Source: Planomicrobium sp. CPCC 101079
GTDB taxonomy: Bacteria > Bacillota > Bacilli > Bacillales_A > Planococcaceae
Length of the DNA stretch: 64,000 nucleotides
Direction of reading: 5' to 3'
Assembly (NCBI RefSeq): GCF_007859275.1
Contig: NZ_VOHC01000011.1
Coordinates: 310,001-374,000 of the forward strand
The stretch's first letter is position 1. Every line of letters begins with the position of its first letter. Positions 16,531 to 26,810 of the stretch are shown here, piece by piece. The translations under genes and the position numbers were made by a program. The notes under the pieces are model-generated. The model was not told the origin of the DNA and searched no databases. It saw only the letters and a program-made list of their open reading frames with translations.

Positions 16531-19242
16531 ATGGCAAAAAGCAGTTTGCACAACAGCCGCACTTCTTTTCAGCTAAATGGCAAAACGTTCAACTACTACC
16601 GTTTAGCAGCGTTAGAAGAAGCAGGAATCGCGAAAGTATCACGCCTTCCTTATTCCATTAAAATTCTTTTGGAATCTGTACTTCGCCAGCATGACGGCTA
16701 TGTTATCAAAGACGAGCACGTTGAAGACCTAGCGAAATGGGGAGAGCACGCGAACGAGGAAGCGGAAGTTCCGTTCAAACCTTCACGCGTTATCCTTCAA
16801 GATTTCACAGGAGTTCCAGTAGTAGTTGATTTGGCTGCACTTCGTTCAGCAATGGCTGAAATGGGTGGAGATCCAAACAAAATCAATCCAGATGTTCCAG
16901 TAGACTTGGTCGTTGACCACTCTGTACAAGTAGACAGCTACGGAACAAACGAAGCACTTAAAATCAATACGAAACTTGAATTTGAACGGAATGCAGAGCG
17001 TTACCAGTTCTTGAACTGGGCTCAAAAAGCATACGACAACTACCGTGCGGTTCCGCCTGAAACCGGAATTGTCCACCAAGTTAACCTTGAGTACTTGGCA
17101 AGCGTTGTCCATGCGATCCAAAACGAAGACGGAACATTCGAAGCGTATCCAGATACACTAGTCGGAACTGACTCGCATACAACAATGATCAACGGCCTTG
17201 GTGTACTTGGCTGGGGCGTTGGCGGTATCGAAGCGGAAGCTGGTATGCTTGGACAGCCTTCATTCTTCCCAATTCCGGAAGTAGTCGGCGTTAAATTGAC
17301 GAACGCATTACCAAACGGCGCGACTGCGACGGATTTGGCTCTTAAAGTTACACAAGTGCTTCGCCAAAAAGGCGTAGTCGGCAAATTCGTCGAATTCTAC
17401 GGAGCTGGCGTTACAACTTTGCCGCTTGCTGACCGTTCGACAATTGCCAACATGGCTCCTGAATACGGCGCTACTTGCGGTTTCTTCCCGGTTGACGAAG
17501 AAGCGTTGGATTACCTGCGCTTGACTGGCCGCGAAGAAGACCACATCGAAATCGTGAAAGCTTATTTAATTGCGAACGATATGTTCTTCGATGCAGAAAA
17601 AGATCCAGTTTACACGGACACAGTTGAAATTGACCTTTCAACAATTGAGCCGAACCTATCAGGTCCGAAGCGTCCGCAAGATTTGATTCCGTTGTCACAA
17701 ATGAAGACAGAATTCAACAAAGCGGTCACTGCACCTGAAGGCCCTCACGGTTTCGCTTTGAGCGAAGACGAAATCAACAAAACTGCTACTGTTAACTTCA
17801 AAGACGGCTCTACTGCCGTTATGAAAACAGGCGCAATCGGTATTGCGGCAATCACTTCTTGTACCAATACATCAAACCCATACGTAATGCTTGGCGCTGG
17901 TTTAGTTGCGAAAAAAGCGGCTGAAAAAGGCTTAATGCCGCCTGCTTACGTGAAAACTTCATTGGCTCCAGGTTCAAAAGTCGTTACAGGCTATTTGAAA
18001 CAAGCTGGCTTGCTTGAATACCTTGAGCAAATCCGTTTCAACCTGGTTGGTTACGGCTGTACAACATGTATCGGAAACTCAGGCCCGATGCTTCCTGAAA
18101 TTGAAGATGCGATTTTGGACAACGACTTGTTGGTGACTTCTGTCCTTTCCGGTAACCGTAACTTTGAAGGCCGTATCCACCCGCTAGTGAAAGCAAACTA
18201 CTTGGCTTCACCGCCGCTTGTTGTTGCTTACGCACTTGCCGGAACAGTCGATATCGATCTTCAAAACGATCCAATCGGACAAGACAAAGAAGGCAATAAC
18301 GTTTACTTGAGCGATATTTGGCCGACAACTGAAGAAGTGAACGAAGTGGTGAAAAGCACGGTTACACCTGAATTGTTCCGCAAAGAATACGCGCGTGTGT
18401 TTGACGAAAACCAAACATGGAATGCGATCGAAACAAATGACGATTCACTTTACGCATTTGATGACGAATCGACTTACATCCAAAACCCGCCGTTCTTCCA
18501 AGGGCTTTCAGCAGAACCGAAAGCGATCCAGCCGCTTGAAGGATTGCGCGTAGTTGCGAAATTCGCTGATTCCATCACGACTGACCACATTTCACCGGCA
18601 GGCGCAATCGGCAAAGATACACCTGCAGGGAAATACCTTCGTGAAAAAGGCGTAGAGCCTCGCAACTTCAACTCTTACGGATCGCGCCGTGGTAACCACG
18701 AAGTCATGATGCGCGGAACGTTCGCGAATATCCGTATCCGTAACCAAGTCGCACCAGGTACAACTGGCGGTTACACAACTTACTGGCCGACTGGCGAAAC
18801 AATGGCAATCTACGACGCAGCGATGCGTTACCAAGACCGTGGCACTGGCCTAGTTGTTTTAGCCGGCAAAGATTACGGCATGGGCTCTTCACGTGACTGG
18901 GCTGCCAAAGGTACTTTCCTTCTTGGCATCAAGACAGTTATCGCGGAAAGCTATGAGCGTATTCACCGTTCAAACCTTGTGATGATGGGTGTTCTTCCGT
19001 TGCAATTCATCAACGGAGAAAACGCTGAATCACTTGGGCTTACAGGACGCGAAACCATTTCCGTTAACTTGACGGATGACGTGAAACCACGCGACATCCT
19101 GACAGTGACAGCAACTGCTGAAGACGGAAAAGTAACTGAATTCCAAGCACTTGCACGTTTTGACTCCGAAGTGGAAGTCGACTACTACCGCCACGGTGGT
19201 ATCCTTCAAATGGTACTACGCAGAAAATTAGTGGAAGCGTAA
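16531..19242 (+). CDS. acnA: Aconitate hydratase A
   Basis: Interconverts citrate and isocitrate in the TCA cycle; in B. subtilis the orthologue CitB also binds iron-responsive RNA. The three [4Fe-4S] ligands are in [12 protein letters not shown] and [13 protein letters not shown]. Length is 903 residues and the C-terminal swivelling domain ([24 protein letters not shown]) is complete. ATG at 16531 is nine bases from AAAGGAGG; an ATG six bases earlier is too close. Codon use is strongly biased, fitting high expression. A terminator follows at once. Confidence 0.98.
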   Translation: MAKSSLHNSRTSFQLNGKTFNYYRLAALEEAGIAKVSRLPYSIKILLESVLRQHDGYVIKDEHVEDLAKWGEHANEEAEVPFKPSRVILQDFTGVPVVVDLAALRSAMAEMGGDPNKINPDVPVDLVVDHSVQVDSYGTNEALKINTKLEFERNAERYQFLNWAQKAYDNYRAVPPETGIVHQVNLEYLASVVHAIQNEDGTFEAYPDTLVGTDSHTTMINGLGVLGWGVGGIEAEAGMLGQPSFFPIPEVVGVKLTNALPNGATATDLALKVTQVLRQKGVVGKFVEFYGAGVTTLPLADRSTIANMAPEYGATCGFFPVDEEALDYLRLTGREEDHIEIVKAYLIANDMFFDAEKDPVYTDTVEIDLSTIEPNLSGPKRPQDLIPLSQMKTEFNKAVTAPEGPHGFALSEDEINKTATVNFKDGSTAVMKTGAIGIAAITSCTNTSNPYVMLGAGLVAKKAAEKGLMPPAYVKTSLAPGSKVVTGYLKQAGLLEYLEQIRFNLVGYGCTTCIGNSGPMLPEIEDAILDNDLLVTSVLSGNRNFEGRIHPLVKANYLASPPLVVAYALAGTVDIDLQNDPIGQDKEGNNVYLSDIWPTTEEVNEVVKSTVTPELFRKEYARVFDENQTWNAIETNDDSLYAFDDESTYIQNPPFFQGLSAEPKAIQPLEGLRVVAKFADSITTDHISPAGAIGKDTPAGKYLREKGVEPRNFNSYGSRRGNHEVMMRGTFANIRIRNQVAPGTTGGYTTYWPTGETMAIYDAAMRYQDRGTGLVVLAGKDYGMGSSRDWAAKGTFLLGIKTVIAESYERIHRSNLVMMGVLPLQFINGENAESLGLTGRETISVNLTDDVKPRDILTVTATAEDGKVTEFQALARFDSEVEVDYYRHGGILQMVLRRKLVEA

Positions 19243-19257
19243 GATAAATAATGATGA

Positions 19258-19292
19258 AAAGGCTATTGAGAAATTCTCAATAGCCTTTTTTT
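19258..19292 (+). terminator. Terminator after aconitase
   Basis: AAGGCTATTGAGAA / TTCTCAATAGCCTT followed by eight T. Confidence 0.9.
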
Positions 19293-19293
19293 T

Positions 19294-19590
19294 ATTTCGC
19301 TCCAGGCGGACACTTTCGGGCCCACAGGATGTGGGTCATGCAGCTGTTGCGACAGGACGTCGCGATAACAGCAGCCAGGGCGTGGCCTGAGCCTCCTCAG
19401 TCGCTGCGCTCCTTGTGGGGTCTCAGGAAGCGATTTGCGCTTGCGCGAATCGTTTGCGACGAAGCTAGCGCAGCGATACAGCGCTTTTTCATGTCTCGAA
19501 GCTAGCGGAGCGGTGCAGAGACAGGAGCACCTGTTTTAAGTTAGTTCGGCGCAAGCCCGCGGAAAGCGGAGCTGTTTTGCGAAATAGCAT
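19294..19590. repeat. GC-rich interspersed intergenic repeat element
   Basis: About 300 bp, more GC-rich than its AT-rich flanks, with no coding signal but dense secondary structure: CCTGAG...CTCAGG, GCGATTTGCGC-TT-GCGCGAATCG and TGTCTC...GAGACA. It contains an imperfect internal direct repeat of CGAAGCTAGCGCAGCGATACAG (about 19459 and 19497). The right end (CCCGCGGAAAGCGGAGCTG, then TTTTGCG) recurs almost unchanged at 36668-36712. From experience it resembles the CGCTCC...GTCTCAGG intergenic repeats scattered in Bacillaceae and Planococcaceae genomes. Confidence 0.7.
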
Positions 19591-19621
19591 TAAGAAAACT
19601 TTCTATATAGAACAATCTAAA

Positions 19622-19655
19622 TAAAAGGCTGCCATTGTACAGCCTTTTATTTTTT
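19622..19655 (+). terminator. Terminator-like hairpin before yneP
   Basis: AAAAGGCTG-N8-CAGCCTTTTATTTTTT lies between the repeat and yneP. It would insulate yneP from any transcription crossing the repeat. Confidence 0.7.
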
Positions 19656-19702
19656 ATTAATCGGGCAATGTTTTGTATACTTACATAGAGGTGAAAGAAG
19701 AA

Positions 19703-20140
19703 ATGTATATTAGTGAAAAAGAAGTTGAAATCCGCTATGCGGAAACAGATCAGATGGGGGTTGTCTACCACGCCAATTATGTAATTTGGCTGGAACTTGG
19801 ACGCACCAAGTTAATCGAAGATGTCGGTTTTACGTATGCAGAAATGGAAAACCAAGGCTATTTGTCTCCGGTTACCGACATTTCCGTTCAATACAAAGCG
19901 CCGCTTCGCTACGGCCAAAAAGCCATCGTTCGGACTTGGGTGGAAGACCATGGCCGGCTGCGGACCACATATGGCTACGAAATACTGCATGAAGATGGCA
20001 CAGTTTCGGCGACAGCGACGTCCGAACACGTAGTAGTCAAGAAAGATTCGTTCCGTCCGGTGTCGCTCAGCAAAGTTTATCCGGAATGGCATGCAAAATA
20101 TGAAGAAATCAAGAAGGATTCCCATGGCGTTCGGAGTTAA
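19703..20140 (+). CDS. yneP: Acyl-CoA thioesterase, 4HBT hotdog family (YneP-like)
   Basis: 145 residues with the hotdog-fold signature VEIRYAETDQMGVVYHANYVIWLELGRTKLIE, including the catalytic Asp of YAETDQMG. It should hydrolyse acyl-CoA thioesters in the cytosol; chain specificity is unknown. ATG at 19703 is nine bases from GAGGTG. The stop overlaps the start of the next gene by 17 bases. Position after aconitase matches citB-yneN-yneP of B. subtilis, with yneN missing here. Confidence 0.88.
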   Translation: MYISEKEVEIRYAETDQMGVVYHANYVIWLELGRTKLIEDVGFTYAEMENQGYLSPVTDISVQYKAPLRYGQKAIVRTWVEDHGRLRTTYGYEILHEDGTVSATATSEHVVVKKDSFRPVSLSKVYPEWHAKYEEIKKDSHGVRS

Positions 20141-20432
20141 ACGCGATGAAGTGCAGCGCTGGAAACAGTCGGTGGAAGCCGGGGAGATTGCCTTTTTGAC
20201 GCATTATTGGGTTGATGAGCGGTTCCCGGGCTGCAACACCGTCACAAAAGTCGGCTGCAGTGATTTGGAGAAGCTCGGTGCGTGGGGGCGGCAATACGGC
20301 TTGCGTCCGGAATGGATGGATTTGCGGGGGGATTATCCGCATTTTGATTTGTTCGGGGATCGGCAAAGCCAAATCTTGGCCGCTGAAGGCATAACGGAAC
20401 AACTGAAAAAATTCAATATAAAAAAAGCGTGA
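20124..20432 (+). CDS. yneQ: YneQ-like conserved protein
   Basis: 102 residues, cytosolic, with conserved-looking blocks HYWVDERFPGCNTVTKVGCSD and PHFDLFGDRQSQI. Matches B. subtilis YneQ in size and position. It overlaps the thioesterase gene, so the two are translated together; AGAAGGA inside that gene is its ribosome binding site. Function unknown. Confidence 0.75.
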   Translation: MAFGVKRDEVQRWKQSVEAGEIAFLTHYWVDERFPGCNTVTKVGCSDLEKLGAWGRQYGLRPEWMDLRGDYPHFDLFGDRQSQILAAEGITEQLKKFNIKKA

Positions 20433-20449
20433 GGAAACTCACGCTTTTT
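20421..20449. terminator. Bidirectional terminator between yneQ and yneR
   Basis: AAAAAAGCGTGAG-GAAA-CTCACGCTTTTTC between converging genes; the right arm overlaps the yneR end. Confidence 0.9.
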
Positions 20450-20732
20450 CATATGCATACGCCAATTCATTCAGTTTATCGTCCACGGTTACATGCAGAT
20501 TGTGGCCATCGAAATACCAGATATCGCTTTTCTCGATGAAAAACGTGATGTCGTCATGGGAAGTTTCGACTGCCGATTCATGCGGCTGGTCTTTTGTCAC
20601 ACCAAGTGAAAATCCTGGCTGCAATTTGCTCGCGCCGCCATAGCGGACGAAAAATCGGACCTGTTCGCCAGCCGTTGCTTCCATTTCCTCTTTGAACCAC
20701 TGCATTGCATCTTCGCTTATAATAATCTCCAC
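20439..20732 (-). CDS. yneR: HesB/IscA-like family protein (YneR-like)
   Basis: 97 residues of the HesB-like fold (VEIIISEDAMQWFKEEM ... VRFFVRYGGASKLQPGFSLGVT). The conserved cysteines of true iron-sulfur carriers are absent, as in B. subtilis YneR, so cluster binding should not be assumed. GTG at 20732 is eight to nine bases from GGAAGGGT; a GTG nine bases upstream is too close to that site. It is divergent from yneT and lies upstream of plsY's end. Confidence 0.75.
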   Translation of the reverse strand: MEIIISEDAMQWFKEEMEATAGEQVRFFVRYGGASKLQPGFSLGVTKDQPHESAVETSHDDITFFIEKSDIWYFDGHNLHVTVDDKLNELAYAYEKA

Positions 20733-20759
20733 TCGCTGCACACCCTTCCGATCTGTTGG

Positions 20760-21350
20760 TTACCACTTCACTTTTGGTTCTGTGCCGTTCCGTATTCGGG
20801 AAATATTTGCCCGATGGCGGAAAATAATAAATGACGCCAAAATGATGATGACGATCATAAACGGATAATCTCCGGTGTTAATTGCGTAAATGGTGGTGTA
20901 AATGATGAATACAATTGCTAAGATAATAGAAGAAAGTGACACCATTTTGGTGATTTTCAATGCGATCAGCAGCACCACAACCGCCACTAAAAACAGCGGC
21001 CATTGGTAGCCAAGCAAAATGCCTCCGGATGTCGCCACAGCTTTTCCGCCTTTGAATTTTGCGAACACAGGGAAAATGTGTCCGATAACCGCAATCAATC
21101 CAAGAATTAACGGATGGACCGGCGTATCCATTGCCATGGGCAAGAGGGTAGCGGCCGTCCCTTTTAAGATATCCAATACCGTAACGACAATGCCGGCTTT
21201 TGCGCCGAGTGTCCGGAATGTATTGGTGGCGCCTAAATTTCCGCTTCCTTTCGTCCGGATGTCCGTTTTGTAAAAAATTTTCCCAATCCACAAAGCAGAT
21301 GGAATTGAGCCAAGCAAATAAGCTATAATTACGGGAAGCAGTATATCCAT
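20760..21350 (-). CDS. plsY: Acyl-phosphate:glycerol-3-phosphate acyltransferase
   Basis: First acyl transfer of phospholipid synthesis, using acyl-phosphate made by PlsX. A 196-residue protein with about seven membrane helices. The three PlsY motifs are visible: YLLGSIPSALWIGK, RTKGSGNLGATNTFR and GHIFPVFAKFKGGKAVATSGG. AAAGGAG sits upstream of the ATG. Gene order with yneR, yneT and parE matches B. subtilis yneS. Confidence 0.95.
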   Translation of the reverse strand: MDILLPVIIAYLLGSIPSALWIGKIFYKTDIRTKGSGNLGATNTFRTLGAKAGIVVTVLDILKGTAATLLPMAMDTPVHPLILGLIAVIGHIFPVFAKFKGGKAVATSGGILLGYQWPLFLVAVVVLLIALKITKMVSLSSIILAIVFIIYTTIYAINTGDYPFMIVIIILASFIIFRHRANISRIRNGTEPKVKW

Positions 21351-21487
21351 ATTGAACTCCTTTGAAACTTTGATATTTATGTTTCAAGTTTACCATGAAG
21401 GGCAATCGTTAAACAATAGAAGCAATTTCTTTCGGCACAAACACGAAAACTTCAAATATGATAGAATGAAAAGGATAGGTGATTGCA

Positions 21488-21895
21488 ATGAACAATCCAA
21501 GCCGCGAAAAAATCAAACAAGTGTTAGATGAAGCGAAGACGATCGCTGTGATCGGCCTTAGCCCAAATCCGGACCGGACATCGCATATGGTATCGGAAGC
21601 GATGCAAAAAGCCGGCTACCGGATCATTCCGGTCAATCCGCAAGCGGAAAGCATACTCGGTGAAAAGAGCTACGCATCGCTGGCTGAAATTCCGCATCCA
21701 GTGGATATCGTCAATGTCTTCAGACGCAGTGAGTTCTTAAAAGGCATCGCCGAAGAATTTAAAAAAATCGAGTGTCCGGTGTTTTGGACACAATTGAACG
21801 TAGTGGACGAAGAAGTTTTCAACGAGTTGGCCGATGCAGGCTATACAGTCATTATGGACCGCTGCATCAAAGTGGAACACGCCATCTTGAAATAA
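21488..21895 (+). CDS. yneT: CoA-binding domain protein (YneT-like)
   Basis: 135 residues, a single Rossmann-type CoA-binding domain (KTIAVIGLSPNPDRTSHMVSEA ... IIPVNPQAESILGEKSYASL) like the N-terminal part of succinyl-CoA synthetase alpha. The conserved VDIVNVFRRSE and a late Cys (DRCIKVEH) are present. It may sense or carry CoA; no reaction is known. ATG at 21488 follows AGGATAGGTG. Same place as in B. subtilis, beside parE. Confidence 0.85.
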   Translation: MNNPSREKIKQVLDEAKTIAVIGLSPNPDRTSHMVSEAMQKAGYRIIPVNPQAESILGEKSYASLAEIPHPVDIVNVFRRSEFLKGIAEEFKKIECPVFWTQLNVVDEEVFNELADAGYTVIMDRCIKVEHAILK

Positions 21896-21915
21896 TAAGG
21901 CATTTCTTAGAACAA

Positions 21916-21935
21916 GGGCGCCTAGCGCTCTTTTT
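21916..21935 (+). terminator. Short terminator after yneT
   Basis: GGGCGC-CTA-GCGCTC plus TTTTT, a 6-bp stem with one G-T pair. Confidence 0.65.
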
Positions 21936-21944
21936 CTATGATTA

Positions 21945-22004
21945 TTGACAGATGGGCGCGTTATGGCATACGATTATAAGAGAACAAATACGAACAAATG
22001 TTTG
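21945..22004 (+). promoter_or_regulatory. parE promoter with LexA box
   Basis: TTGACA (21945-21950), 18 bases, TACGAT (21969-21974). Just downstream CGAACAAATGTTTG (21991-22004) fits the Bacillus LexA consensus CGAAC-RNRY-GTTYG at every position. Bound LexA would sit over the first transcribed bases. Confidence 0.75.
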
Positions 22005-22018
22005 TTGGAGGGAAATTG

Positions 22019-23989
22019 ATGGCTAAAATTCAAAATACGGCATACAACGAAGAAGCGATCCAGGTACTCGAGGGCTTAGATGCCGTGAGAAAGCGTCCGG
22101 GAATGTATATCGGCTCGACCGATACCCGTGGGCTCCACCACTTGGTCTATGAGATTGTCGACAATTCCGTCGATGAAGCATTGGCCGGATATGGCGACAA
22201 AATCAGCGTGACCATCCATGAAGACAACAGCATCAGCGTGCGCGACTATGGGCGCGGGATGCCAACCGGGATGCACCGCAGCGGAAAACCGACGCCGGAA
22301 GTCATTTTGACAGTGCTTCACGCGGGCGGAAAATTCGGCCAAGGCGGCTATAAGACAAGCGGTGGCTTGCACGGTGTAGGGGCGTCGGTCGTGAACGCGC
22401 TCTCAAGCTTTTTGGAAGTGACGATCCACCGCGACGGCCGGAAATACCGCCAGCGTTTTGAAAACGGAGGCAAAGCGGTCACTACGCTTGAAGAAATCGG
22501 GGCGACAAAAGAATCCGGCACATTGATCCATTTCTTGCCTGATAATACGATTTTCTCGGCAACCAAATACAATTACGACACACTCAGCGAACGGCTCCGC
22601 GAATCGGCGTTCCTGTTAAAAGGCCTGAAAATCGAACTGGCTGACAAACGCACGGGCCAGCAAGACCTGTTTTTCTATGAAACCGGCATCGAAGCGTTTG
22701 TCACTTATCTGAATGAAGAAAAAGACGTGCTGCATCCGGTCGCATATATTGAAGGCAAGCAAGAAGAGCTGGAAGTGGAGTTTTCGTTCCAGTTTAACGA
22801 CGGCTATTCCGAAACGATCTTGTCGTTCGTCAACAACGTCCGGACACGAGATGGCGGTACGCACGAAACCGGCGCCAAAGCGGCTATGACCCGTGTGTTC
22901 AACGACTATGCACGGAAGATCAATCTATTGAAAGACAAAGACAAAAACCTTGAAGGCTCCGATATCCGTGAAGGATTGGCGGCCATCGTTTCGGTCCGTA
23001 TTCCGGAAGCGCTTCTGCAATTTGAAGGGCAGACGAAAAGCAAGCTCGGAACAAGCGAAGCACGGAGCATCGTGGATGCGGTTGTATCACAGAAACTGAT
23101 GTATTTCCTGGAAGAAAATGCGGAACTGAGCGCCTCGCTTGTGCGCAAGGCGATACGCGCTTCACAGGCCCGCCTCGCCGCGCGAAAAGCGCGGGAAGAT
23201 GCGCGGAACGGCAAAAAACGCAAAAAATCGGATGTGTTATTGTCCGGAAAATTGACGCCTGCACAGTCCCGCAATGCGGCAAAGAACGAATTGTACCTAG
23301 TGGAGGGCGACTCGGCCGGCGGCTCGGCAAAACAAGGGCGCGACCGTACCTTCCAGGCGATTTTGCCGCTGCGCGGTAAAGTTGTCAACACGGAAAAAGC
23401 GAAATTGGAAGAGATCATGAAGAACGAAGAAATTTCGACCATCATCCATGCCATTGGCGGAGGGGTGTCGCCAGAATTTTCGATTGACGACATCGCTTAC
23501 AACAAAGTCATCATCATGACCGATGCGGATACGGACGGGGCGCACATCCAGGTACTGCTTTTGACGTTCTTCTACCGTTATATGAAACCGCTGATTGAAG
23601 CAGGGAAAATTTTCATCGCCCTTCCACCGCTGTATAAAGTTTCCCGCGGTGCGGGCAAAAAAGAAGTGATCGAGTATGCATGGACAGAAGCGGACCTTGA
23701 AGCGGCGACGAAAAAAGTCGGCAAAGGGTATATGCTCCAGCGCTACAAGGGACTTGGTGAAATGAACGCCGACCAATTATGGGAAACGACCATGAATCCC
23801 GACACACGGACATTGATCCGCGTGACGATAGAAGACGGGGCGCGTGCAGAGCGCCGCATTACAACGCTTATGGGCGATAAAGTGGAACCAAGACGGAAGT
23901 GGATCGAAAAGAATGTGGACTTCGGCTTGGAAGAAGACGACAATATTCTCGAAAATGAATTGTTGCACGCTGAGGAGGAACTTGTATGA
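22019..23989 (+). CDS. parE: DNA topoisomerase IV subunit B
   Basis: ATPase subunit that with ParC decatenates daughter chromosomes. GHKL ATPase domain ([40 protein letters not shown]), transducer, and TOPRIM domain ([26 protein letters not shown]). ATG at 22019 has GGAGGG seven bases upstream; an in-frame ATG at 21998 lies inside the LexA box and has no ribosome binding site. Length is 656 residues. ATGA overlap with parC. Confidence 0.97.
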   Translation: MAKIQNTAYNEEAIQVLEGLDAVRKRPGMYIGSTDTRGLHHLVYEIVDNSVDEALAGYGDKISVTIHEDNSISVRDYGRGMPTGMHRSGKPTPEVILTVLHAGGKFGQGGYKTSGGLHGVGASVVNALSSFLEVTIHRDGRKYRQRFENGGKAVTTLEEIGATKESGTLIHFLPDNTIFSATKYNYDTLSERLRESAFLLKGLKIELADKRTGQQDLFFYETGIEAFVTYLNEEKDVLHPVAYIEGKQEELEVEFSFQFNDGYSETILSFVNNVRTRDGGTHETGAKAAMTRVFNDYARKINLLKDKDKNLEGSDIREGLAAIVSVRIPEALLQFEGQTKSKLGTSEARSIVDAVVSQKLMYFLEENAELSASLVRKAIRASQARLAARKAREDARNGKKRKKSDVLLSGKLTPAQSRNAAKNELYLVEGDSAGGSAKQGRDRTFQAILPLRGKVVNTEKAKLEEIMKNEEISTIIHAIGGGVSPEFSIDDIAYNKVIIMTDADTDGAHIQVLLLTFFYRYMKPLIEAGKIFIALPPLYKVSRGAGKKEVIEYAWTEADLEAATKKVGKGYMLQRYKGLGEMNADQLWETTMNPDTRTLIRVTIEDGARAERRITTLMGDKVEPRRKWIEKNVDFGLEEDDNILENELLHAEEELV

Positions 23990-26421
23990 CACCAACCGAA
24001 CGTTTTCAAGATTTAGCATTAGAGGAAGTCATCGGCGATCGGTTCGGGCGCTACAGTAAATATATTATTCAAGACCGTGCGCTGCCGGATGCCCGCGATG
24101 GCTTAAAGCCGGTTCAGCGCCGGATTCTATATGCCATGTACCGCGAAGGCAATACAAACGACAAAGCTTTCCGGAAATCGGCGAAAACCGTCGGGAACGT
24201 TATCGGTAATTACCACCCGCACGGGGACAGTTCCGTTTATGAAGCCATGGTCCGCTTAAGCCAGGATTGGAAAATCCGGCATATGCTCGTTGAAATGCAT
24301 GGCAACAACGGTTCGATGGACGGCGATTCGCCTGCTGCGATGCGTTATACGGAAGCTAGGCTGTCGGCGATTTCATCTGAATTGCTGCGTGATATCGATA
24401 AGCGCACAGTGGAATTTATTCCGAACTTTGATGATTCCGACATGGAACCGACCGTTCTGCCGGCGCATTTTCCGAACTTGCTCGTGAACGGGTCAACTGG
24501 GATTTCTGCAGGGTATGCGACGGATATTCCGCCGCATGCGCTGCATGAAGTGCTGGATGCGGTTTTGATGCGCATCGACAATCCGCAAGCGACCGTTGAA
24601 GAACTGATGACTGTCATCCAAGGCCCGGATTTCCCGACCGGTGGCATTATCCAAGGTGTCGATGGCATCAAAAAAGCTTACGAAACGGGCAAAGGGAAAA
24701 TCATCGTCCGTTCAAAAGCTGTAATTGAACCGCTCAAAGGCGGCAAAGAACAAATCGTCATCACGGAAGTTCCATTTGAAGTCAACAAAGCGAGCATGAT
24801 CAAAAAAATGGACGATCTCCGTTTTGACCGCAAGCTTGAAGGAATTTCAGAAGTTCGCGATGAATCCGACCGCACCGGACTCCGAATCGTCATCGAGTTA
24901 AAAAAAGATGTCCAAGCGAACGGTATCTTGAACTATCTTTATAAAAATACCGATCTTCAAGTCAGCTACAACTTCAATATGGTGGCCATCTATAAACGCC
25001 GTCCGACGATGATGACGCTGCCGACGCTGCTTGATGCATATATCGGCCACCAAAAAGAAATCATTACAAAGCGGGCAGAATACGATTTGCAAAAAGCGAA
25101 CGACCGCATGCATATTGTGGAAGGTTTGATCAAAGCGTTGTCGATCCTTGATGAAGTGATCCGGACAATCCGCGCTTCAAAAGACAAGCGCGACGCTAAA
25201 AACAATTTGATATCATCGTTCGATTTTTCGGAAGCGCAGGCGGAAGCAATCGTTTCCTTGCAGCTTTACCGGTTGACCAATACAGACATCACCGATCTTC
25301 GGAAAGAAGAAAATGATCTGAGAAAGCTCATCGATGAGTTGACTGGGATTTTGACAAGTGCAACGAAACTGAAAAACGTCATCAAAAAAGAACTCGCGGG
25401 CATTCGCAAGAAATTTGCAGAACCACGCCGTTCGGTAATTGAAGACAAAATCGAAGAAATCACCATCACGCGCGAAGTCATGATTCCGAGTGAAGAAGTG
25501 GTCGTATCGGTAACAAAAGAAGGGTATGTGAAGCGTACAAGCATCCGTTCACATGCTGCATCAAACGGCCAGGATTTCGCGATGAAAGAAACGGATCATC
25601 TGCTCTTTGAAGGGAACTTGAATACCCAGCACACCATCCTTATCTTTACGACGGCGGGCAACTTTGTCTATCAGCCGATCAACGAATTGCCGGATATCAA
25701 ATGGAAGGACCTGGGCCAGCATTTATCGAGTATCGTACCGCTAGAGCCGAATGAATCCATCCTTGCTGTGTATCCGTTTGAAAATTTTGAAGCGGAGGCA
25801 AGCATTGTCACTGTTTCGAAATTCGGACAGGCTAAGCGATCTGCGTTGAAAGATTACCATGTCCAACGTTATTCGCGCGCCATCAAGACGATGAACTTGA
25901 AAAGCGGCGATGAAATGATATTCGCCGGTGTCATGACAAACGAAACTGAATTGTTTGTGGCAACCAGCCATGCATATGGTGTCCGGTTCCCACTTGATGA
26001 AATTCCGATTACCGGGCTTCGGACCGGAGGCGTAAAAGGCGTGAATTTAAAAGAAGGCGACGCTGTCGTTTCTGCGGCAATGCTAAACCTGGAAGAAAAG
26101 CAAGACTTGGTTCTGGTGACGCATCGTGGAGCTGCGAAGAAAATGAAGCTTCAAGAATTTGAAACAGGGAGCCGTGCAAAACGCGGCGTCATCATGTTGC
26201 GGGAAATCAAATCGAACCCGCACCGGGTAGTCGCTGTAGTCAACACGACTGGAAAAGATGAAGTGCTTCTTGTTACCGAGAAAGGCGTCCGGCTGACAGT
26301 TGCCGTCAACAACCTGAAACCGGTCGATCGATACTCCAATGGCTCGTTTGTTCTCGATGAAGGGACAGATGGAAAAGTCGTAGCTGTCTATAAAAAAGAT
26401 GAACCTGGAAAAGAAATCTAA
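23986..26421 (+). CDS. parC: DNA topoisomerase IV subunit A
   Basis: DNA cleavage and rejoining subunit. Catalytic Tyr is Y121 in [10 protein letters not shown]. The quinolone-resistance region reads [12 protein letters not shown] with S82 and E86, the sensitive-type residues (S80/E84 in S. aureus numbering). 811 residues, with the six-bladed C-terminal DNA-wrapping domain ([40 protein letters not shown]). Starts in the parE stop (ATGA) and ends the operon at a strong terminator. Confidence 0.97.
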   Translation: MTPTERFQDLALEEVIGDRFGRYSKYIIQDRALPDARDGLKPVQRRILYAMYREGNTNDKAFRKSAKTVGNVIGNYHPHGDSSVYEAMVRLSQDWKIRHMLVEMHGNNGSMDGDSPAAMRYTEARLSAISSELLRDIDKRTVEFIPNFDDSDMEPTVLPAHFPNLLVNGSTGISAGYATDIPPHALHEVLDAVLMRIDNPQATVEELMTVIQGPDFPTGGIIQGVDGIKKAYETGKGKIIVRSKAVIEPLKGGKEQIVITEVPFEVNKASMIKKMDDLRFDRKLEGISEVRDESDRTGLRIVIELKKDVQANGILNYLYKNTDLQVSYNFNMVAIYKRRPTMMTLPTLLDAYIGHQKEIITKRAEYDLQKANDRMHIVEGLIKALSILDEVIRTIRASKDKRDAKNNLISSFDFSEAQAEAIVSLQLYRLTNTDITDLRKEENDLRKLIDELTGILTSATKLKNVIKKELAGIRKKFAEPRRSVIEDKIEEITITREVMIPSEEVVVSVTKEGYVKRTSIRSHAASNGQDFAMKETDHLLFEGNLNTQHTILIFTTAGNFVYQPINELPDIKWKDLGQHLSSIVPLEPNESILAVYPFENFEAEASIVTVSKFGQAKRSALKDYHVQRYSRAIKTMNLKSGDEMIFAGVMTNETELFVATSHAYGVRFPLDEIPITGLRTGGVKGVNLKEGDAVVSAAMLNLEEKQDLVLVTHRGAAKKMKLQEFETGSRAKRGVIMLREIKSNPHRVVAVVNTTGKDEVLLVTEKGVRLTVAVNNLKPVDRYSNGSFVLDEGTDGKVVAVYKKDEPGKEI

Positions 26422-26432
26422 TAAAGATACAG

Positions 26433-26464
26433 AAGCGGATCCCTATTTCGGATCCGCTTTTTTC
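26433..26464 (+). terminator. Terminator after parC
   Basis: AAGCGGATCC-CTATTTC-GGATCCGCTT followed by TTTTC. Confidence 0.9.
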
Positions 26465-26681
26465 TTTGTCTAGAAAGGGAAGGGAGGAGAGAATTCTGAA
26501 CTTAACCTAGGTATGGCGCACTTCGTTAATATATAAGAAGATACTTATATAATAAATAAAATAGTTATGTTAACTAAAATAGTGAAAATAAAACTCAGTT
26601 TATTTTTGTTATATAATCATGCACTTATATCTAAAATATATTAATTATGTAATCTAAGTAACTTCAATTGGGTTCAAGTAT
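26465..26681. other. AT-rich intergenic stretch after parC
   Basis: Very AT-rich (many TATAT/TAAAA runs), no ribosome binding site followed by an open frame, no clear repeat. Looks like non-coding spacer at the start of the accessory segment. Confidence 0.5.
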
Positions 26682-26714
26682 AAAAAAGCCTTCCAAAGCG
26701 GAAGGCTTTTATTG
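26682..26714. terminator. Terminator, probably for the pentapeptide gene on the minus strand
   Basis: AAAAAAGCCTTCC-AAAGC-GGAAGGCTTTTATT has A- and T-runs on both sides; it lies about 100 bases past the minus-strand stop at 26811. Confidence 0.75.
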
Positions 26715-26810
26715 CGCTAACTATTTAATAAAGTGGAACAGGACATTTCCAAAGGAGATGCCGGTTCGGCTCCACCAATTATGGATTTTAAATAAGGTAA
26801 ACTATATCTT

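Noticed and set aside
26757-26777. GATGCCGGTTCGGCTCCACCA resembles the 3' end of a tRNA.
   Set aside because: No acceptor partner, anticodon arm or D arm can be drawn upstream; the T-stem does not pair properly.
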